Both the position numbers and the translations under genes were made by a program. A stretch of 64,000 bases of DNA, from assembly GCA_012861695.1 (NCBI GenBank), contig JAAOOA010000006.1, forward strand, positions 26,731,811 through 26,795,810, read 5' to 3'. The first letter of the stretch is position 1; the number at the start of each line of letters is the position of its first letter. Below are positions 1-12,773 of the stretch, piece by piece. This stretch comes from Trematomus loennbergii (taxonomy: Eukaryota; Chordata; Actinopteri; Perciformes; Nototheniidae). A model generated the notes under the pieces. The model saw only the letters and a list, made by a program, of their open reading frames with translations. It was not told the DNA's origin and did no database searches.

Positions 1-814
1 CAGCGGGGGTTCACATCCGGCTCAAACACTAGCGTTATATCATCTTGTGGTGACTGCATCCGCACCTGGCACTGAACTTGGACAGATGTATGTTTTGGTA
101 TGCTGATCCTCTGTTTCTTTGTCTTGACAACATATTCATCTGTTTGTTCAGCACTGATCTGTTTCACAAAGGCTTTTGCTTGTGTTGGCTCCAGGTCAGG
201 GAATACTGCCCTTACTGCATCACCCAGCTGTTCACTGTCAGTAGTGTTTGACTGTTTCAGCTCGCTGCCTATGATGAGCTCAATGACATTGGAGCCTATT
301 ATTGGTCGAACAAGCTTGTTACCTCTCATTACCAGTGTGGGGACAGCAACTTCTAATGAAGGTGCATTCTCTGGAGCTAGTTTAAAGGTGACTTCCACCC
401 AACCTGCATATGGCATGTTCTCCCCATTTGCTGCCACTATGTCAAGTTTGTCTGCCGTATCCAAAATCTCAGAAATGTCTCTTAGTCTCATGTCAGGTAA
501 GTGTACTTCTTTCCACATCTCATCAATAATTGTGACCTGGGAGCCTGAGTCCCATAAGGCTTGAACCAATTTACCTTGGATGTAGCAGTCGATCAGGTAT
601 TTTTTTCCAACTAACGGAACCATTTTAGTCTGTTTTTCTCTTTTAGGGGCGGAGTTCATGGTCATGCAATGGGACGGGGCACATTTTTCTCGATGCACAG
701 CCCAGTCATTCACTTGACATAGTTTAGAACAGTAAAGTACATATTTACATGAGGCACATTGTTTAAATGTAACTTTTTCATCCTTTTTCCCACAATGTGT
801 GCATTGTTGAGACA
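1..814 (-). CDS. Retrotransposon ORF: MYND zinc finger plus aspartic protease, runs off the window
   Basis: An ATG at 814-812, 15 bases past the gag stop, opens a frame that stays open to position 1. Residues 5-45 have the exact MYND spacing C-x2-C-x11-C-x2-C-x5-C-x3-C-x7-H-x3-C (C5, C8, C20, C23, C29, C33, H41, C45). A basic linker follows, then a retropepsin-like region with the active-site triplet D-S-G in LWDSGSQVTII (DSG codons at 551-543). After the protease the frame continues toward pol. MYND fingers usually bind proline-rich peptides; a role here, for example in particle assembly, is only inference. Gag and this ORF are separate frames, so translation of the second would need reinitiation or frameshifting. 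Confidence 0.8.
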
Positions 815-829
815 TTACTGTGTCAGTGG

Positions 830-2427
830 TCACTCCCTGTCCCGTGCGAGCGACCCTTCCCCGTTTAAAGGATTATATCCAACCTGTCTCTGCCCTGGAG
901 CTCGACAGCCAGCAAGAAAGTGTTCGCTGCTGCCACATCTGTAACAGTGCGTGCAGTAGTGTTCAGTTCCACGCTGTTGACAGCCAAAACATCTCCTCAT
1001 ACGCCCACGGTTTGGTGGTGGAACGCTGCGCTGTGTGTCAAATCTCTGATGATATTGTGCATTTTCTTCTCTGTGTCCCGGACCAGGAGTGAACCAATGT
1101 CCCTGTGGCAGTCCCTGCCTCTGCTGACCTGGAAATTGCTGAACTGATGTGGGATCTGGCCCTTGTGCTGGTGGCTGTTGCTGTATAGACTCTCTGATTT
1201 GAGACACTTCTGCTCTAAGATCTTTCAGTAGAGCCATCTCAGATCTTATCTCTTTAAGCTGGGAGAGTACCATAGGGGGAATTGTATCTATGTTTTTCTG
1301 AGCACACTGCTTTTCTATCTTTTCAACAGGAGCATCATTGGACTGAGCTGCATGTATCATGACAGGGCGTTGTTGTCCTAACAATTTTCTTTTACTCTGC
1401 GTCTCTTGCTCACAGGCACAAGCTGCATTCATCCGCTCTAGTAACAGTTCATCAGAGATGTCAGTCTGCTCAAGGTATGGTTGGAGATCACGTTTTACAT
1501 TATCACTCTGGAGACCAGTTAACACAGTGTGAAGGAACATGTTCTGCACTAAGCATGGATCATATTTGAGACCTGACTCAGCTTCTTGGGAGGCAAACAA
1601 AATCTTCTGTCTCAGGTCAAAAGCTCGGATAAGGAAGTTCTGTGGGGTTTCCTTGATGCCCTGAACCTCAGAGGTGAGCTGCTTATAGAGGTCGGTTGCA
1701 CTCTTCTCCTGGTAATGGGAACGGAGTATACGTCTCAATGTTGGTAAGGTCAAGTTAATTTTCCCCTCCAAATAACTACGGAGCTGCATGCCAGGAGAAA
1801 TGGCTCTTATCACTGCATCCACAATCTCAGGTTCTGGAAACCCTTTACTTAGTCCATGTTCAATTTGGCGAGCTAAACTTGAAAAAGTAAGCTTATCTTT
1901 TGTCCATGTTCACCAATTTGGCCAGATATTTTTAATTCCTTAAACCATGGGGGGTGTGCATGGCTGATGGCTGTGCTCTGTGCTGTGTCCTTGCTATAAG
2001 ACATATTGTTTGTTTCTTTGTTCACTTTCTTCTCTTTCTCTGTTGTTGTACTTGCTAACTGCAGCTGCAAGGCTTCAATTTCTTTCATTATCTTTTCCCG
2101 CTCTTGATCCTTCTTAATCTTTTCCTCATTTGCAAATCTTTCCTGTACACTTACTTGTGTGTCACTTGTAACAGCTTGGAGTTCTGACATTTTGTCTTGA
2201 AAATGAAGGAGTTCAGACATTCCCTTATCCTCAAGCTCATCAAGCTCTTCCCTCTGTATGTGATTTGAAATCAATGTCATGAGAGCTGTTCGACTCCTGC
2301 CTGTAACAAACTCAAGCTCTGGACCTGCGATGATTAGAAAGTCACATAACTCTACCAAGGTGTCTCTGGGGAGCACACACAATTTTCCGATTATTTCTAG
2401 CTGTAATTTTTCCATCTCTGACTCCAT
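830..2427 (-). pseudogene. Retrotransposon gag, one frameshift
   Basis: Two minus-strand ORFs, 2427-1873 and 1822-830, are two halves of one gag. Near 1890 the second frame reads back through the gap without a stop, so a single missing base in an A run splits the gene. The N-terminal half is charged and predicted coiled coil. The middle looks like a capsid (rich in short helices, SYLEGKINLTLPTLRRIL). A short coiled coil precedes a Gln/Pro-rich linker. The C-terminus carries a CCHC knuckle, C-YR-C-GSSE-H-FLAG-C, preceded by another CxxC pair (CFGC). The role would be RNA packaging and particle formation. The stop at 832-830 is immediately followed by the MYND-protease ORF. Confidence 0.8.
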
Positions 2428-2660
2428 TTCTGCATTAGAGCATGGGTTAAACGGTGTGATGTGGTCCCTTTTAACCGTATGTGGGGTTGGTAGCAGCTTT
2501 CCTGGTATATAGCAACACCTCAGATTGCATGAACTCCCTCCTCAGGTTGTCAGGATCTCACTGTAGCCGGTTCCCCACCTGCTCTCAATGTCTGGGTAAA
2601 TGATGAAGGATGGCGTTGGGGACATCTACCTCTTGCAGCAGCCGATCCACAACGCACACA

Positions 2661-2679
2661 CCTCCCAGCAGCGCCTCCA
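2661..2679 (-). promoter_or_regulatory. Primer-binding site of the LTR element
   Basis: On the minus strand TGGAGGCGCTGCTGGGAGG starts two bases inside the LTR end (CTTAACA). A TGG start at this spot is expected for a site complementary to a tRNA 3' CCA end. The tRNA species was not identified. Confidence 0.65.
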
Positions 2680-2690
2680 AATGTTAAGCC

Positions 2691-2768
2691 CCTAATATGG
2701 GGAAAATATCAGACAAGGAAACAGAGACGTTGTTCGTTTGCTTCAAGTCTAATGTATTATGCACCAGT
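2691..2768. repeat. 78-bp direct repeat within the LTR, copy 1
   Basis: This segment, starting cctaatatggggaaaatatc, recurs almost unchanged at 3146-3223, 455 bp away. Both lie inside the inferred LTR. Confidence 0.9.
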
Positions 2769-3145
2769 CACATGGTACACATAGCACACTGTATAATACA
2801 AAACATAGATTCTTGACATAAAACAAACACTAACAATGCACGTACTGCAAACATACATCCAATTTAACACACACAATGTCCCTTTTTAAATGCACACTAC
2901 AAACATACATATCCAAATTAACACACAAAATCCCCTTCTTGGAGCTAAACTGCACTATCATAGCTAGCGGCGCTAGCATAGCTAATGGCGCCAGAAAAGC
3001 TAGCATTCACAGCTACAACAATTACAGAACCCAGAAAAACCCTCCAAAAATACCCTCCAACAACTATCACACCAACAGTGTGCTTTTCACATTAATATTA
3101 CACACAGTCAGTCTACATATATAACATTTATCACGGATGAACTCA

Positions 3146-3223
3146 CCTAATATGGGGAAAATATCAGACAAGGAAACAGAGACGTTGTTCGTTTGCTTCA
3201 AGTCTAATGTATTATGCACCAGT
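3146..3223. repeat. 78-bp direct repeat within the LTR, copy 2
   Basis: Second copy of the 2691-2768 repeat. The two copies diverge right after gcaccagt. Confidence 0.9.
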
Positions 3224-3295
3224 GGCAAACAACAAGCGCCCTCTGCTGGACAGACCCGGAAGGTCATCAACCATGACTTGTCATATCTATTACAC

Positions 3296-3450
3296 ATGCG
3301 CAATGCAAATCGGGCACCCGTTTAAGTTTAAGACTCACGCATGCGCAATGCAAATTGGGCAGCCGTCTAGACGTCACGTGTCCTATTTGGGTTGCCGTAT
3401 GTAGCTGTCCAAATGGCGGATCATCTCGGGCTTGCGCAATGCAAATCGGG
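3296..3450. repeat. Three octamer-containing repeats, left copy
   Basis: The block GCGCAATGCAAATYGGGC occurs three times, with ATGCAAAT at 3303-3310, 3348-3355 and 3439-3446. ATGCAAAT is the POU/Oct octamer. The block lies just beyond the 3' end of the minus-strand L1. Function is not shown. Confidence 0.8.
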
Positions 3451-5532
3451 CAGAGATGCACATTTTCTTTACAAACTTTATTGGAATGTTGCAAGCATTA
3501 CACTATTTTCATACATTAAATTAGTGCAAAAATATTGTTAGGAGAAACAATGTTGACATCATCTATAAAACTGTTCAAAGTGCTCACAATGTAATTTTCA
3601 CAAAAAGGTAAAAAATGGAAAAATACAACAACAAACATGACAGAAATAAAATACATATACAAGGAGATAAGTACGGTTCTTTTTCAGTTCGGATCAGCGG
3701 GGACAATTCTTTCAGAATATTAAATAAACATTGAGCTTTGGATCCTTTTTGTATTTTTAAGGATTTCAGGTACCATTGAAACTCCTTTAAGAAAACAATC
3801 AGTTTGGGGGATGACTTCAGGATTCGATTCTTTCTCTCGATTAAAAATGTGGCAAGACATAAAATAACATTACAGCAGAGTTCATCAGCTTTCTTTTGCA
3901 AGGTCATACCAAATCTGTGACTGGATGAGATTTTTTTCTTTATCCATTTATGGATATCAAATCAGAATTTCTGTACAACATGGCATGAGAAAAATACATG
4001 GTCCGTTGTTTCAACATCTTTTTCACATATCGAGCATGTGTTATCTTCAATATTGAAACGTATTCTAAGCAATTCCTTAGAGGTGTAAATGTTGGTCATC
4101 ATTTTGAATTGTGTTTCTTTTGTTTTGGGTGGAATAGGGAATGTTAGATACATAGTTCTTAACTTATTAATCAACTTATTGTCAAATGTATAGGATCTCA
4201 TTTCTGTTTAGTCTACCAGGGAATCATTTTTCAGTAAGACACTTCCTTATAAACTGATTATTGCATTTTGTATCCATGATTAAAATTCCTTTAATAAATA
4301 ATGAGGGCGGTTGTGGTTGTATGGTTTGGTGAGCCATAACATTTCTTGTCAGAAGTACAAATTCTTGAGGAAGTGCTTTATGACGTTCAATAAAGTCTCA
4401 TTTTGGGGGGTTGAAGTTATGTTTAGCGCAGAATTGTTCATAATACAAGAGATTGCTGTCAGAATCCATTAAGTCAGTTATGGACCATATATTTCTCTCA
4501 AACCAGCTTTCATAAAATAATGATTTTTTTCCTGTTCAACATATATCTACTATTCCAAAGTGTAGTAATATGGGGTGAAAAGTTATGTACATTTTGTCCA
4601 GTATAACAATATCTGTTTGTGAAAATCAGATAATGACACAATTTATCAATAGTAAAGTCTGCTGTAAGAAGAAATCTCAAACCTCCAATTTTATTAAATA
4701 TATGATTTGGAACGCAGTACCAGAAGGAGTTGGTATGTTTGATCCAATACTTGATCCAATACATTTTTAAAGTTCCATTAAGGCACTCAAAATCAATCAC
4801 TTCTAAATCTCCATCCATCATTTTTTTAACCATATCACCTTGCTTCATGTAATGTGGTTTGTTTCTCCAAATGAAGTTTAGATTAATTTGGTTAATGTAT
4901 TTAATCAGTTTGTTTGGGATGGCATAAGAGTAGGCTGGTTAAATGCATCTTGACAAGGATTCCATCTTTGTCAGATATATTCGGCCAAGTATTGAAAGGT
5001 CTCTTTGGAGCCATGAATTTAACTTAGCCTTGCATTCCTTTAATTTGTTTTCAATGTTCAAAGACTGACTTTGCTTTTTGTCTTTAGAAAGGTACATTCC
5101 CAGGTATTTTATTTCTGATTTGATTGGAATATTACAAATGTCTTTCAGTGGAGTATCATGTATGGCAAGAAGTTCAACATTTTTTATATTTAAAGTTAAG
5201 CCTGATGCTTTGGAGAATCTTTCAATTTTAATAATAGCTGTTGTAATCTGATGTTTATCCTTTAGGAATAATGTTGTGTCATCTGCAAGCTGGCTAATGA
5301 GAATACTTGTACCAAATACATTTAGGTTTTTGATGTCATCACAATTTTTAATGTAAATCGCTAACATTTCTGTGACTATGATAAATAAGTACGGAGTAAT
5401 AGAACAACCCTGAGGAATCCACACATTAACCTTAAAGCTAGGGGTGGGGCCAATAGGTAGTATGACACAGCTGCTGATATCCTGATAAAGACCACTGACC
5501 ATATTTCTGAATTTAACTCCAAAGTCAAGATG

Positions 5533-5983
5533 TTTAAAGTGGACCTATTATGCTATATTGGAAAATAATATTGTCGGGCCTTACCTATACAAAACATGTC
5601 TGTGAAGTTTTTTGCTTAAAATACCAAACAGTTCACCCATTGTAGCCATGCCTCATACTGCTCATACCCCTCTTTTGCAGCCCTGTTAGAGAAACGCGGA
5701 TTTTGGGTCCTTAGCTTGAAAAAAAAAAAAAGAGGGGCGGAGCTAATGCCTGATCAGAATTCTACCGGAGATAAAGTTAAATTCTGCTGTGATAAAACGC
5801 CATCCTGTTCTAAACCACATCAAAGATTATTTCTGAAACAGTATAGAGCTCAAATGCTTTTTCTCTTGCAGGTTCATCACAAGGTGAGTTCCTTTTTTTA
5901 TTTCCTGCTTTTTAAACACATGTGCTCTACAGTACAGGTTAGCTTGAGTGTTAGCGAGGCTTGCTAATGTAAACAAAGACGAG
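5533..5983. mobile_element. Non-autonomous DNA element in the L1, left copy
   Basis: L1 coding similarity stops at 5532 and resumes near 5984. The insert begins tttaaagtggacctattatg, a start that resembles several fish non-autonomous elements, and contains a poly-A stretch. I could not identify a matching terminal repeat at its other end, so the family is unassigned. The insertion or its aftermath removed part of the RT domain. Confidence 0.5.
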
Positions 5984-6126
5984 ATTCTATCCATTTAGCT
6001 CTGGATCTAATAAAGGCCCCTTGTGCTCTTTGAGTATACATTTCATCTAATTTAGGTTGAAGGCTAAGTATTTTCTGTCTGTCGTCTGCAGAAGGGTCAG
6101 GTTTATTGCAGTACATATTTAGTTGT

Positions 6127-6780
<654 letters not shown>

Positions 6781-7037
6781 TTATGTCTAGTTCCTTACTT
6801 TTTTATAATGTTTACTGAATGAAATTGAGAGTTGGCGTACTTTATATTTAAGGAACTCCCATTTTTTGATGGGCGTTGTTAGCCTAGATTTTATCTTCTG
6901 GCAGTAATCTTTATTTTTAAGCAGAATGGAATTAAACTTCCAATATTTATTTGAATGTGGTCCTTTGTTTTTAGGTTTCACACATACTGAGATAATGCTG
7001 TGATCATCAGTCAGTGGGGCAGCAGAAATATCAGAGC

Positions 7038-7193
7038 CAGGGGCAGACTGGGACTAAAAATTAGCCCGGGAATCTCGAACGGCCCACTTCGGTACCGCTA
7101 GTAAGTTGTCAACGGGGGGGCTAGTGAATTGTCCGACCGGCCCTCTTCGGTACCGGCCCATCGGGATTCGTCCCGATGGCCAGTCCGCCACTG
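7038..7193. mobile_element. hAT-like MITE with 8-bp target duplication, left copy
   Basis: Ends CAGGGGCAGACTGG and CCAGTCCGCCACTG are imperfect inverted repeats, with direct repeats ATCAGAGC at 7030-7037 and 7194-7201. The 8-bp duplication and CAG...CTG ends are typical of hAT. It interrupts the L1 endonuclease reading frame. Confidence 0.88.
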
Positions 7194-7253
7194 ATCAGAG
7201 CTGATATCATAACATAGCAAGTTGTTTGAAATTGACCAGTGGTCAATTCTGGA

Positions 7254-7787
7254 CAGTGGCGAGCCGTGACTTTTATACCTAGGCCCTCTGACCCCCCCCC
7301 CTTCGCTAAAAAAAAAAAAAAAAAGAGTTATTACGTCACAGCGTATACTCCAGCGGAATATCAAAACAGCAAAACGCATCAACGACAGCGACCCTCTACC
7401 ACACAAAACAACACCATTGATATAAACACCTATCATGACAGGGCACCCACAGCCAAGTAACAAGTCGGTACGGCAGCCCACATTGAAAATGACTTAGGCC
7501 TACCTTTGATGATCAAATCACTTAAACACAAAGTCCATCCTCCTGTCCTTTTGGATGAAGCACTTGATGGCGGGGTCATGCAGCTAATCCTTTGCCACTC
7601 CAGTTTATCATTGTAACTCAATCTTGAAAATCACTCGGTTAATAATTTCGCAACGATGTCATCACTATCACTGACATGAGCCATCATGAATGAACTTATG
7701 CTAATCATAAATCTATCGATCATAAATCTATCGATTAGATTTATGATTCGAAAATGATAAAAGTAGGGTAGACATGTGGATATTATT
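7254..7787. mobile_element. hAT-like element (CAGTGGCGAGCCGTGAC end), left copy
   Basis: Starts CAGTGGCGAGCCGTGACTTT exactly where L1 similarity stops. The same terminus occurs inverted at 33299. The motif AAGTAGGGTAGACATGTGGA near 7761-7780 also recurs next to that other terminus. Contains a C/A homopolymer run and a small hairpin (7693-7746). The right boundary is approximate and no coding capacity is seen. Confidence 0.6.
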
Positions 7788-8048
7788 GATTTGACTGCAT
7801 TATTATTTTTTACGCAGTATCAGATACTACCTCTGGACACCTTCGTGGCAAAAATGTACACGCCCCAAACAACTGCTATTAAATCATCATACATCAATAT
7901 TTTTTTCTACTTCTTTTTCATGAATCACATAAACAACTTCTAACGTACTCAAAACTACCAAACATTCAATCATTGTCAGGAATTTAACCCTTTAAATGCC
8001 TGTTTCATTATTTGAATTATTTAATTTCTCTCAAAAATGCCTCATTAG
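7788..8048. other. AT-rich spacer, no gene seen
   Basis: No recognizable coding or repeat structure between two DNA elements. Confidence 0.5.
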
Positions 8049-9232
8049 GCGCGTTCACACCAAGTACTTTTCCCACAATAGTTCATGAGAACTAAAGCAG
8101 ATCGCGTTCACACCAAAATGAGTTCCTGGGGGTGGATTAGGCAAATGAACCGCTGACGTCACTTCTTCTTCTTCTGCTTTGGGTTTACTGGCAGGCCGCA
8201 AACAACTTCACGGCGAGTACAGTAGGTGGCGGTATGCACCTTAAAGTTGCAATCCGCCAAAAAACCGAGAGAAAAAGAAGAAGAAAAACCTCCCGCGTAT
8301 ACTGCGCCCACGCTGTATATGAGGCGTCTGTTTACCTTCCGACCTCAGACATGAGCTTCGTCTGAGTTATTTAAGCAAACACAAATACAGATCGTCGACC
8401 AGTCAAATGCAATAGCAATGCTGATTCGGAAGCGAAGGCGGTTAAGAAGGATTGACAAAAGGATTGGACGACGACATGCACGCGCTACGCTACGTGTGAA
8501 ATGAATAAACTGTGCCAGGTGTGTCGTATGCACACTAAATAGGCTCAGCAGCTAACACACCTTTATTATATATCCTCCTGAGAGCAACTGCATCCGTCTG
8601 CCATGAACCCTACAGAAACCTACGTGTTAGTTTTGGCCCATAGTGGCCTCCATTTGTGTCGTGTAAAATGGGGGAAATCAAAAGTTAGCAAATCCCCATG
8701 TCATGTTCATAAAAACATTTAGTTTTAGGTCAAATAATTATTACACTGCTCTGAAACTCACTACACTAACTCCTAAGATGTTCCCTTACTATAATTAATT
8801 AAAAATATTGAACTCACAACACTGGTAATAACAAACTTAACCATTTCTCTTTCTATAAATAAATAGTGCTTGTGTTGGACGCCATTTTGAAATACAATGA
8901 AATTATCTTTTTGAAAGCCACAATAAATAAAGCTTCGCCAGTTTATAACCGATGAAACATGATGGTATCAGAATAATCACTTACATGTGATGTATAGGAT
9001 GCTACACAGGTCACTGTAAAGATAAAGTGTCAGAGGAGAAATAAGCAAGCTTAGTTACATGAAATGTAATGAAAAATGTAAGATACAGGCTCTGTTTAAT
9101 CGCCATGTAGGTTCTCTTTTATTGCACACTCAAGACAATATCAATAACAGCATCACGCTGTCCCAGGTGTGTCGTATGCATGTAAATAGAAGTTAACATT
9201 TTCAATATCAAATAAAGTGTCAGTAGTATCAA

Positions 9233-9235
<3 letters not shown>

Positions 9236-9263
<28 letters not shown>
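9236..9263. repeat. (TA)n microsatellite, left copy
   Basis: Pure TA run inside the Harbinger-like element. The right copy is longer (about 47788-47823). Confidence 0.9.
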
Positions 9264-9267
<4 letters not shown>

Positions 9268-9376
9268 ATATAATAACAATAGGTAGGCTCAGCAGCAGAC
9301 ACACCTTAGTGCAAAGTGAAGTGTCAGTATTAATAACAGTGGCATATATATAATCACAATAATACAAAATTAACTG

Positions 9377-9509
9377 TCCCAGGTGTAGGCAATTTGGGGT
9401 GAAGTGTCTTGCCCAGGGACACAACGACATGCTGACTGCAGTGGGGTTTGAACCTGTGCTCCCCTGATCCGAACACCAACGCACCAGACCACTGCACCAC
9501 ACGCCTCCC
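9377..9509 (-). mobile_element. tRNA-derived SINE fragment, left copy
   Basis: On the minus strand it reads GCGTGTGGTGCAGTGG (A-box like), then GGTTCAAACCCC (B box, 9454-9443), then TGTCCCTGGGCAAGACACTT. It is the same family as the plus-strand SINE at 25820. It is truncated at the 3' end. Confidence 0.78.
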
Positions 9510-9559
9510 AACAAGTCATTGTACAGTTTATCAACGACGACAAGTTTTTCTTATTTTTT

Positions 9560-9840
9560 ATTGAAGGCCTGTTGGATTTAATCAGCTCGCTTAGCACTGC
9601 CAGAAGCCCAGCCTGAAAGGTATTTTGTTGCTCCACCTGGCGCGCCGACACCTCCACCTGGCGCGCCGCCAGTCAGCATGGCGCGCATCACCATGAGCAG
9701 CTGGTCGTCCGATTCCTGGGCCTTGTGTGAATGCAGCAGCCGTTCGTCGTGCATCTCCTTGGCACGCAGGTCCTCATTCTCCTTGCTGACCATGGCACGG
9801 CGGTCCTCCATCGCCATCAAGGAAGCTCGTAGGCCTATCG
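9560..9840 (-). pseudogene. Myb-like transposon protein, C-terminal coiled-coil exon, left copy
   Basis: The minus strand encodes a charged helix rich in E, R and K (MAMEDRRAMVSKENEDLRAK) followed by a region ending near LLAVLSELIKSNRPS. This is the usual second exon of Myb/SANT-like proteins from Harbinger-type elements, probably for dimer contacts. In this copy indels in the GC-rich segment around 9660-9690 break the frame; the right copy reads through. The exon edges are approximate. Confidence 0.6.
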
Positions 9841-10435
9841 CCTAGTAGGCGAGGTTGTCAACAGAGACAACATTGGACATGGTGCAGACAGGGACAGTGT
9901 ACAAAATCCAGGTGTAAAGTAGAAGATAAGATAGCATCAAATAGCTGACGCTCAAAGTGCCCTTATTTATTGTTTTATATTTTTTTAGAGTGCTTAATGT
10001 ACGCTTGAACTTTGTCCAAAAATGATACGTTTTCTTACCGGAAGTCATGTGACCTCTAGCCCGGATGTTTATGAGAGAGTGAAAAGGGCGCTAAAAGTGT
10101 AAACGATGTATTTTCACGGTGTTTCATAATTGTACCAAGAAGGAAATAAACGTGATTAGTGCACATCAGTTCGATGCGTAACGTTCTTTCAAGACCAGAG
10201 TAGTTACAGTGTGTTTGTACGTACTTTTGCGTTTGGATGGTTGAAAAGGAGACGAGAAAGTGCTGCTGTTGTGATCCGGAGGGGAAAGCTCACTTGTTTC
10301 CAATCCAGAGAGTTGTCCTGCGTCGCCTGAAACACACGATTAGTGCCATGAGTTAGTGAAGCAAATTACAGAAAACATTACACACTTATTCACAAGTCAA
10401 AAACGTTTTCATAGCGGCCGAGAATGATGTTATTA

Positions 10436-10492
10436 GCCATGCTAGGCTGAACTGGCTAGCAGTGTTAGCCAGTTCTGGCTCGCATGGCTAGC
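10436..10492. repeat. Imperfect 24-bp hairpin in the Harbinger-like element, left copy
   Basis: agccatgctaggctgaactg is followed after a short loop by its near inverse complement ending atggct. The right copy (about 48997-49051) pairs slightly better. Confidence 0.7.
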
Positions 10493-10574
10493 TCGATCTA
10501 CTGAGCAAATAAAAGTACATCTGAGACCAGTATTGTGCAGATTAAAACAGTGCAGTGCATGTAGTTTATTTTAC

Positions 10575-10952
10575 CTTCGTAGTAGTCGTCGTTGGACAAT
10601 TCACAGGCCACTGAATCCGCCGTTTCACCACAAGTGCCGGAGAATGAGGGTCTGTGGCCGAACATCGATCCTACCATTTACGGGTCTTCCAGCCGTTGCC
10701 ACTCTTGTTATTATGGTCTTTTATTTGTTTGTAGTCCTGCTTTAGTTTCTTTATTTTGTCCCGGCATGAGTATGCGCTGTGGAAGATTCCCATGTCGGCT
10801 AACTTTACCGAACAACGCTGATACATTTTGCAGTTGGAAACTGCCTTCAGTAGAAGCTGCTGGATCCCATCCTCCGAGTAAATCGCCAGACGTGTCGACA
10901 CATCCTCATCACTCCACCGCTCCGATGATTTTCGTATTCTTATTGTTGCCAT
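10575..10952 (-). pseudogene. Myb/SANT-like DNA-binding protein, first exon, left copy
   Basis: An ATG at 10952 opens a Myb/SANT-like trihelix: RWSDEDVSTRLAIYS, then QCR/SCRDKIKKLKQDYKQIKDH. In PIF/Harbinger elements the Myb-like partner brings the transposase to DNA. A TAG stop follows KTRKW at about 10675, where the right copy has TAT, so this copy is truncated. A splice donor GAAG|GTAAAA is at 10575. The stop and indels mean it is not functional as read. Confidence 0.75.
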
Positions 10953-11251
10953 AATAACTGCTTTCACAAAAGTACTCTCGTTGGTGCGCTGGGCCAATAT
11001 TGCCTGCAAATACAATGGCTGCTCCAAAAAAAAAATTCAGAGTTAAACGGGGCGTGGTTTGCATTCCGCACAGCCAATCAGACGTGTGAACTTTTTTCTC
11101 CCACGAAAGTCCCTGCTCTCTAGCAGGGACTGAAAACTGGGTAAAAATGGTTCTGATGAACTAATTTAGTTCCTGGGGCTTTTTGGTGTGAACGCAAATA
11201 TATCGTAGTTCTGATGAACTATTGTGGGAAAAGTACTCCGTGTGAACGCGC

Positions 11252-12335
<1,084 letters not shown>

Positions 12336-12770
12336 ATTTTTATATCATACATTTTGTAATAAACTGAACGGATTGAGCTGGAAAATGCATCGTTACAGGT
12401 TTTATTTATTTTTCTGTATCTGTATCAGTATAAATAGCTCCGTCTCGTCATCTTCATTAGTAAATTCAACAAACACATTTACTAGCATCATTAATATTAA
12501 TCCAACAACATCTTATTTAATAGTGAAAAACGGACAGGGAACATGTTCTGTCTAATTTCTTTCTTTCTCCTAATACCTACTTGGAGATGTTTACCTATTA
12601 ATATGCAGGAATGTTGCTTGTATTGAAGTATGTTTACAGTGTGAGTAGTTCTAGTCAAGGAAAGGATCTGAATACTTACAGTACCACTGCCAATGATGAA
12701 GCTGAAATAATGTGAGGGGAGGCTCTTCATGGTGACGATGCAAATTGAATCAACCTGCAAATGACTACAC

Positions 12771-12773
<3 letters not shown>
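12336..12773. repeat. Local tandem duplication, unit X copy 1, left copy
   Basis: Nearly identical to 13964-14392: it starts ttttatatcatacattttgt and ends at a (CA)n after aatgactacac. Not coding. Confidence 0.92.

Larger units (their letters stand above)
1..3294 (-). mobile_element. LTR retrotransposon, 5' part (LTR, PBS, gag, MYND-protease)
   Basis: Read on the minus strand, the order is LTR (3294-2682), a PBS-like site beginning TGG (2679-2661), leader, gag (2427-830) and an ORF with a retropepsin-like protease (814 onward). This is the layout of a Ty3/Gypsy-like or ERV-like element. Reverse transcriptase, integrase and the 3' LTR would lie left of the window. Gag has one frameshift, so this copy is probably dead unless the shift is a sequencing error. 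Superfamily assignment is inference because RT is not visible. Confidence 0.85.
2682..3294 (-). repeat. 5' LTR of the retrotransposon (TGTAATAG...CTTAACA)
   Basis: On the minus strand the segment starts TGTAATAG and ends CTTAACA, giving the usual TG...CA ends, and the primer-binding site abuts its inner end. Its outer edge (3294/3295) is exactly where similarity to the right-hand duplication copy begins. The second LTR is outside the window, so the boundary is inferred from these two junctions. Confidence 0.7.
8049..11251. mobile_element. Harbinger/ISL2EU-like DNA transposon, left copy, no transposase
   Basis: About 40-bp terminal inverted repeats start GCGCGTTCACACCAAGTACT at 8049 and are inverted at 11251 (...AGTACTCCGTGTGAACGCGC). 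A subterminal GCGTTCACACC motif is repeated inside each end. TA flanks the left end and, in the right copy, the right end. The Myb/SANT-like ORF on the minus strand is typical of Harbinger-type elements. No transposase is present. A SINE and a (TA)n tract are nested in it. Confidence 0.72.

Noticed and set aside
100..564. 154-codon plus-strand ORF
   Set aside because: It is antisense to the retrotransposon protease ORF, which has recognizable motifs on the minus strand.
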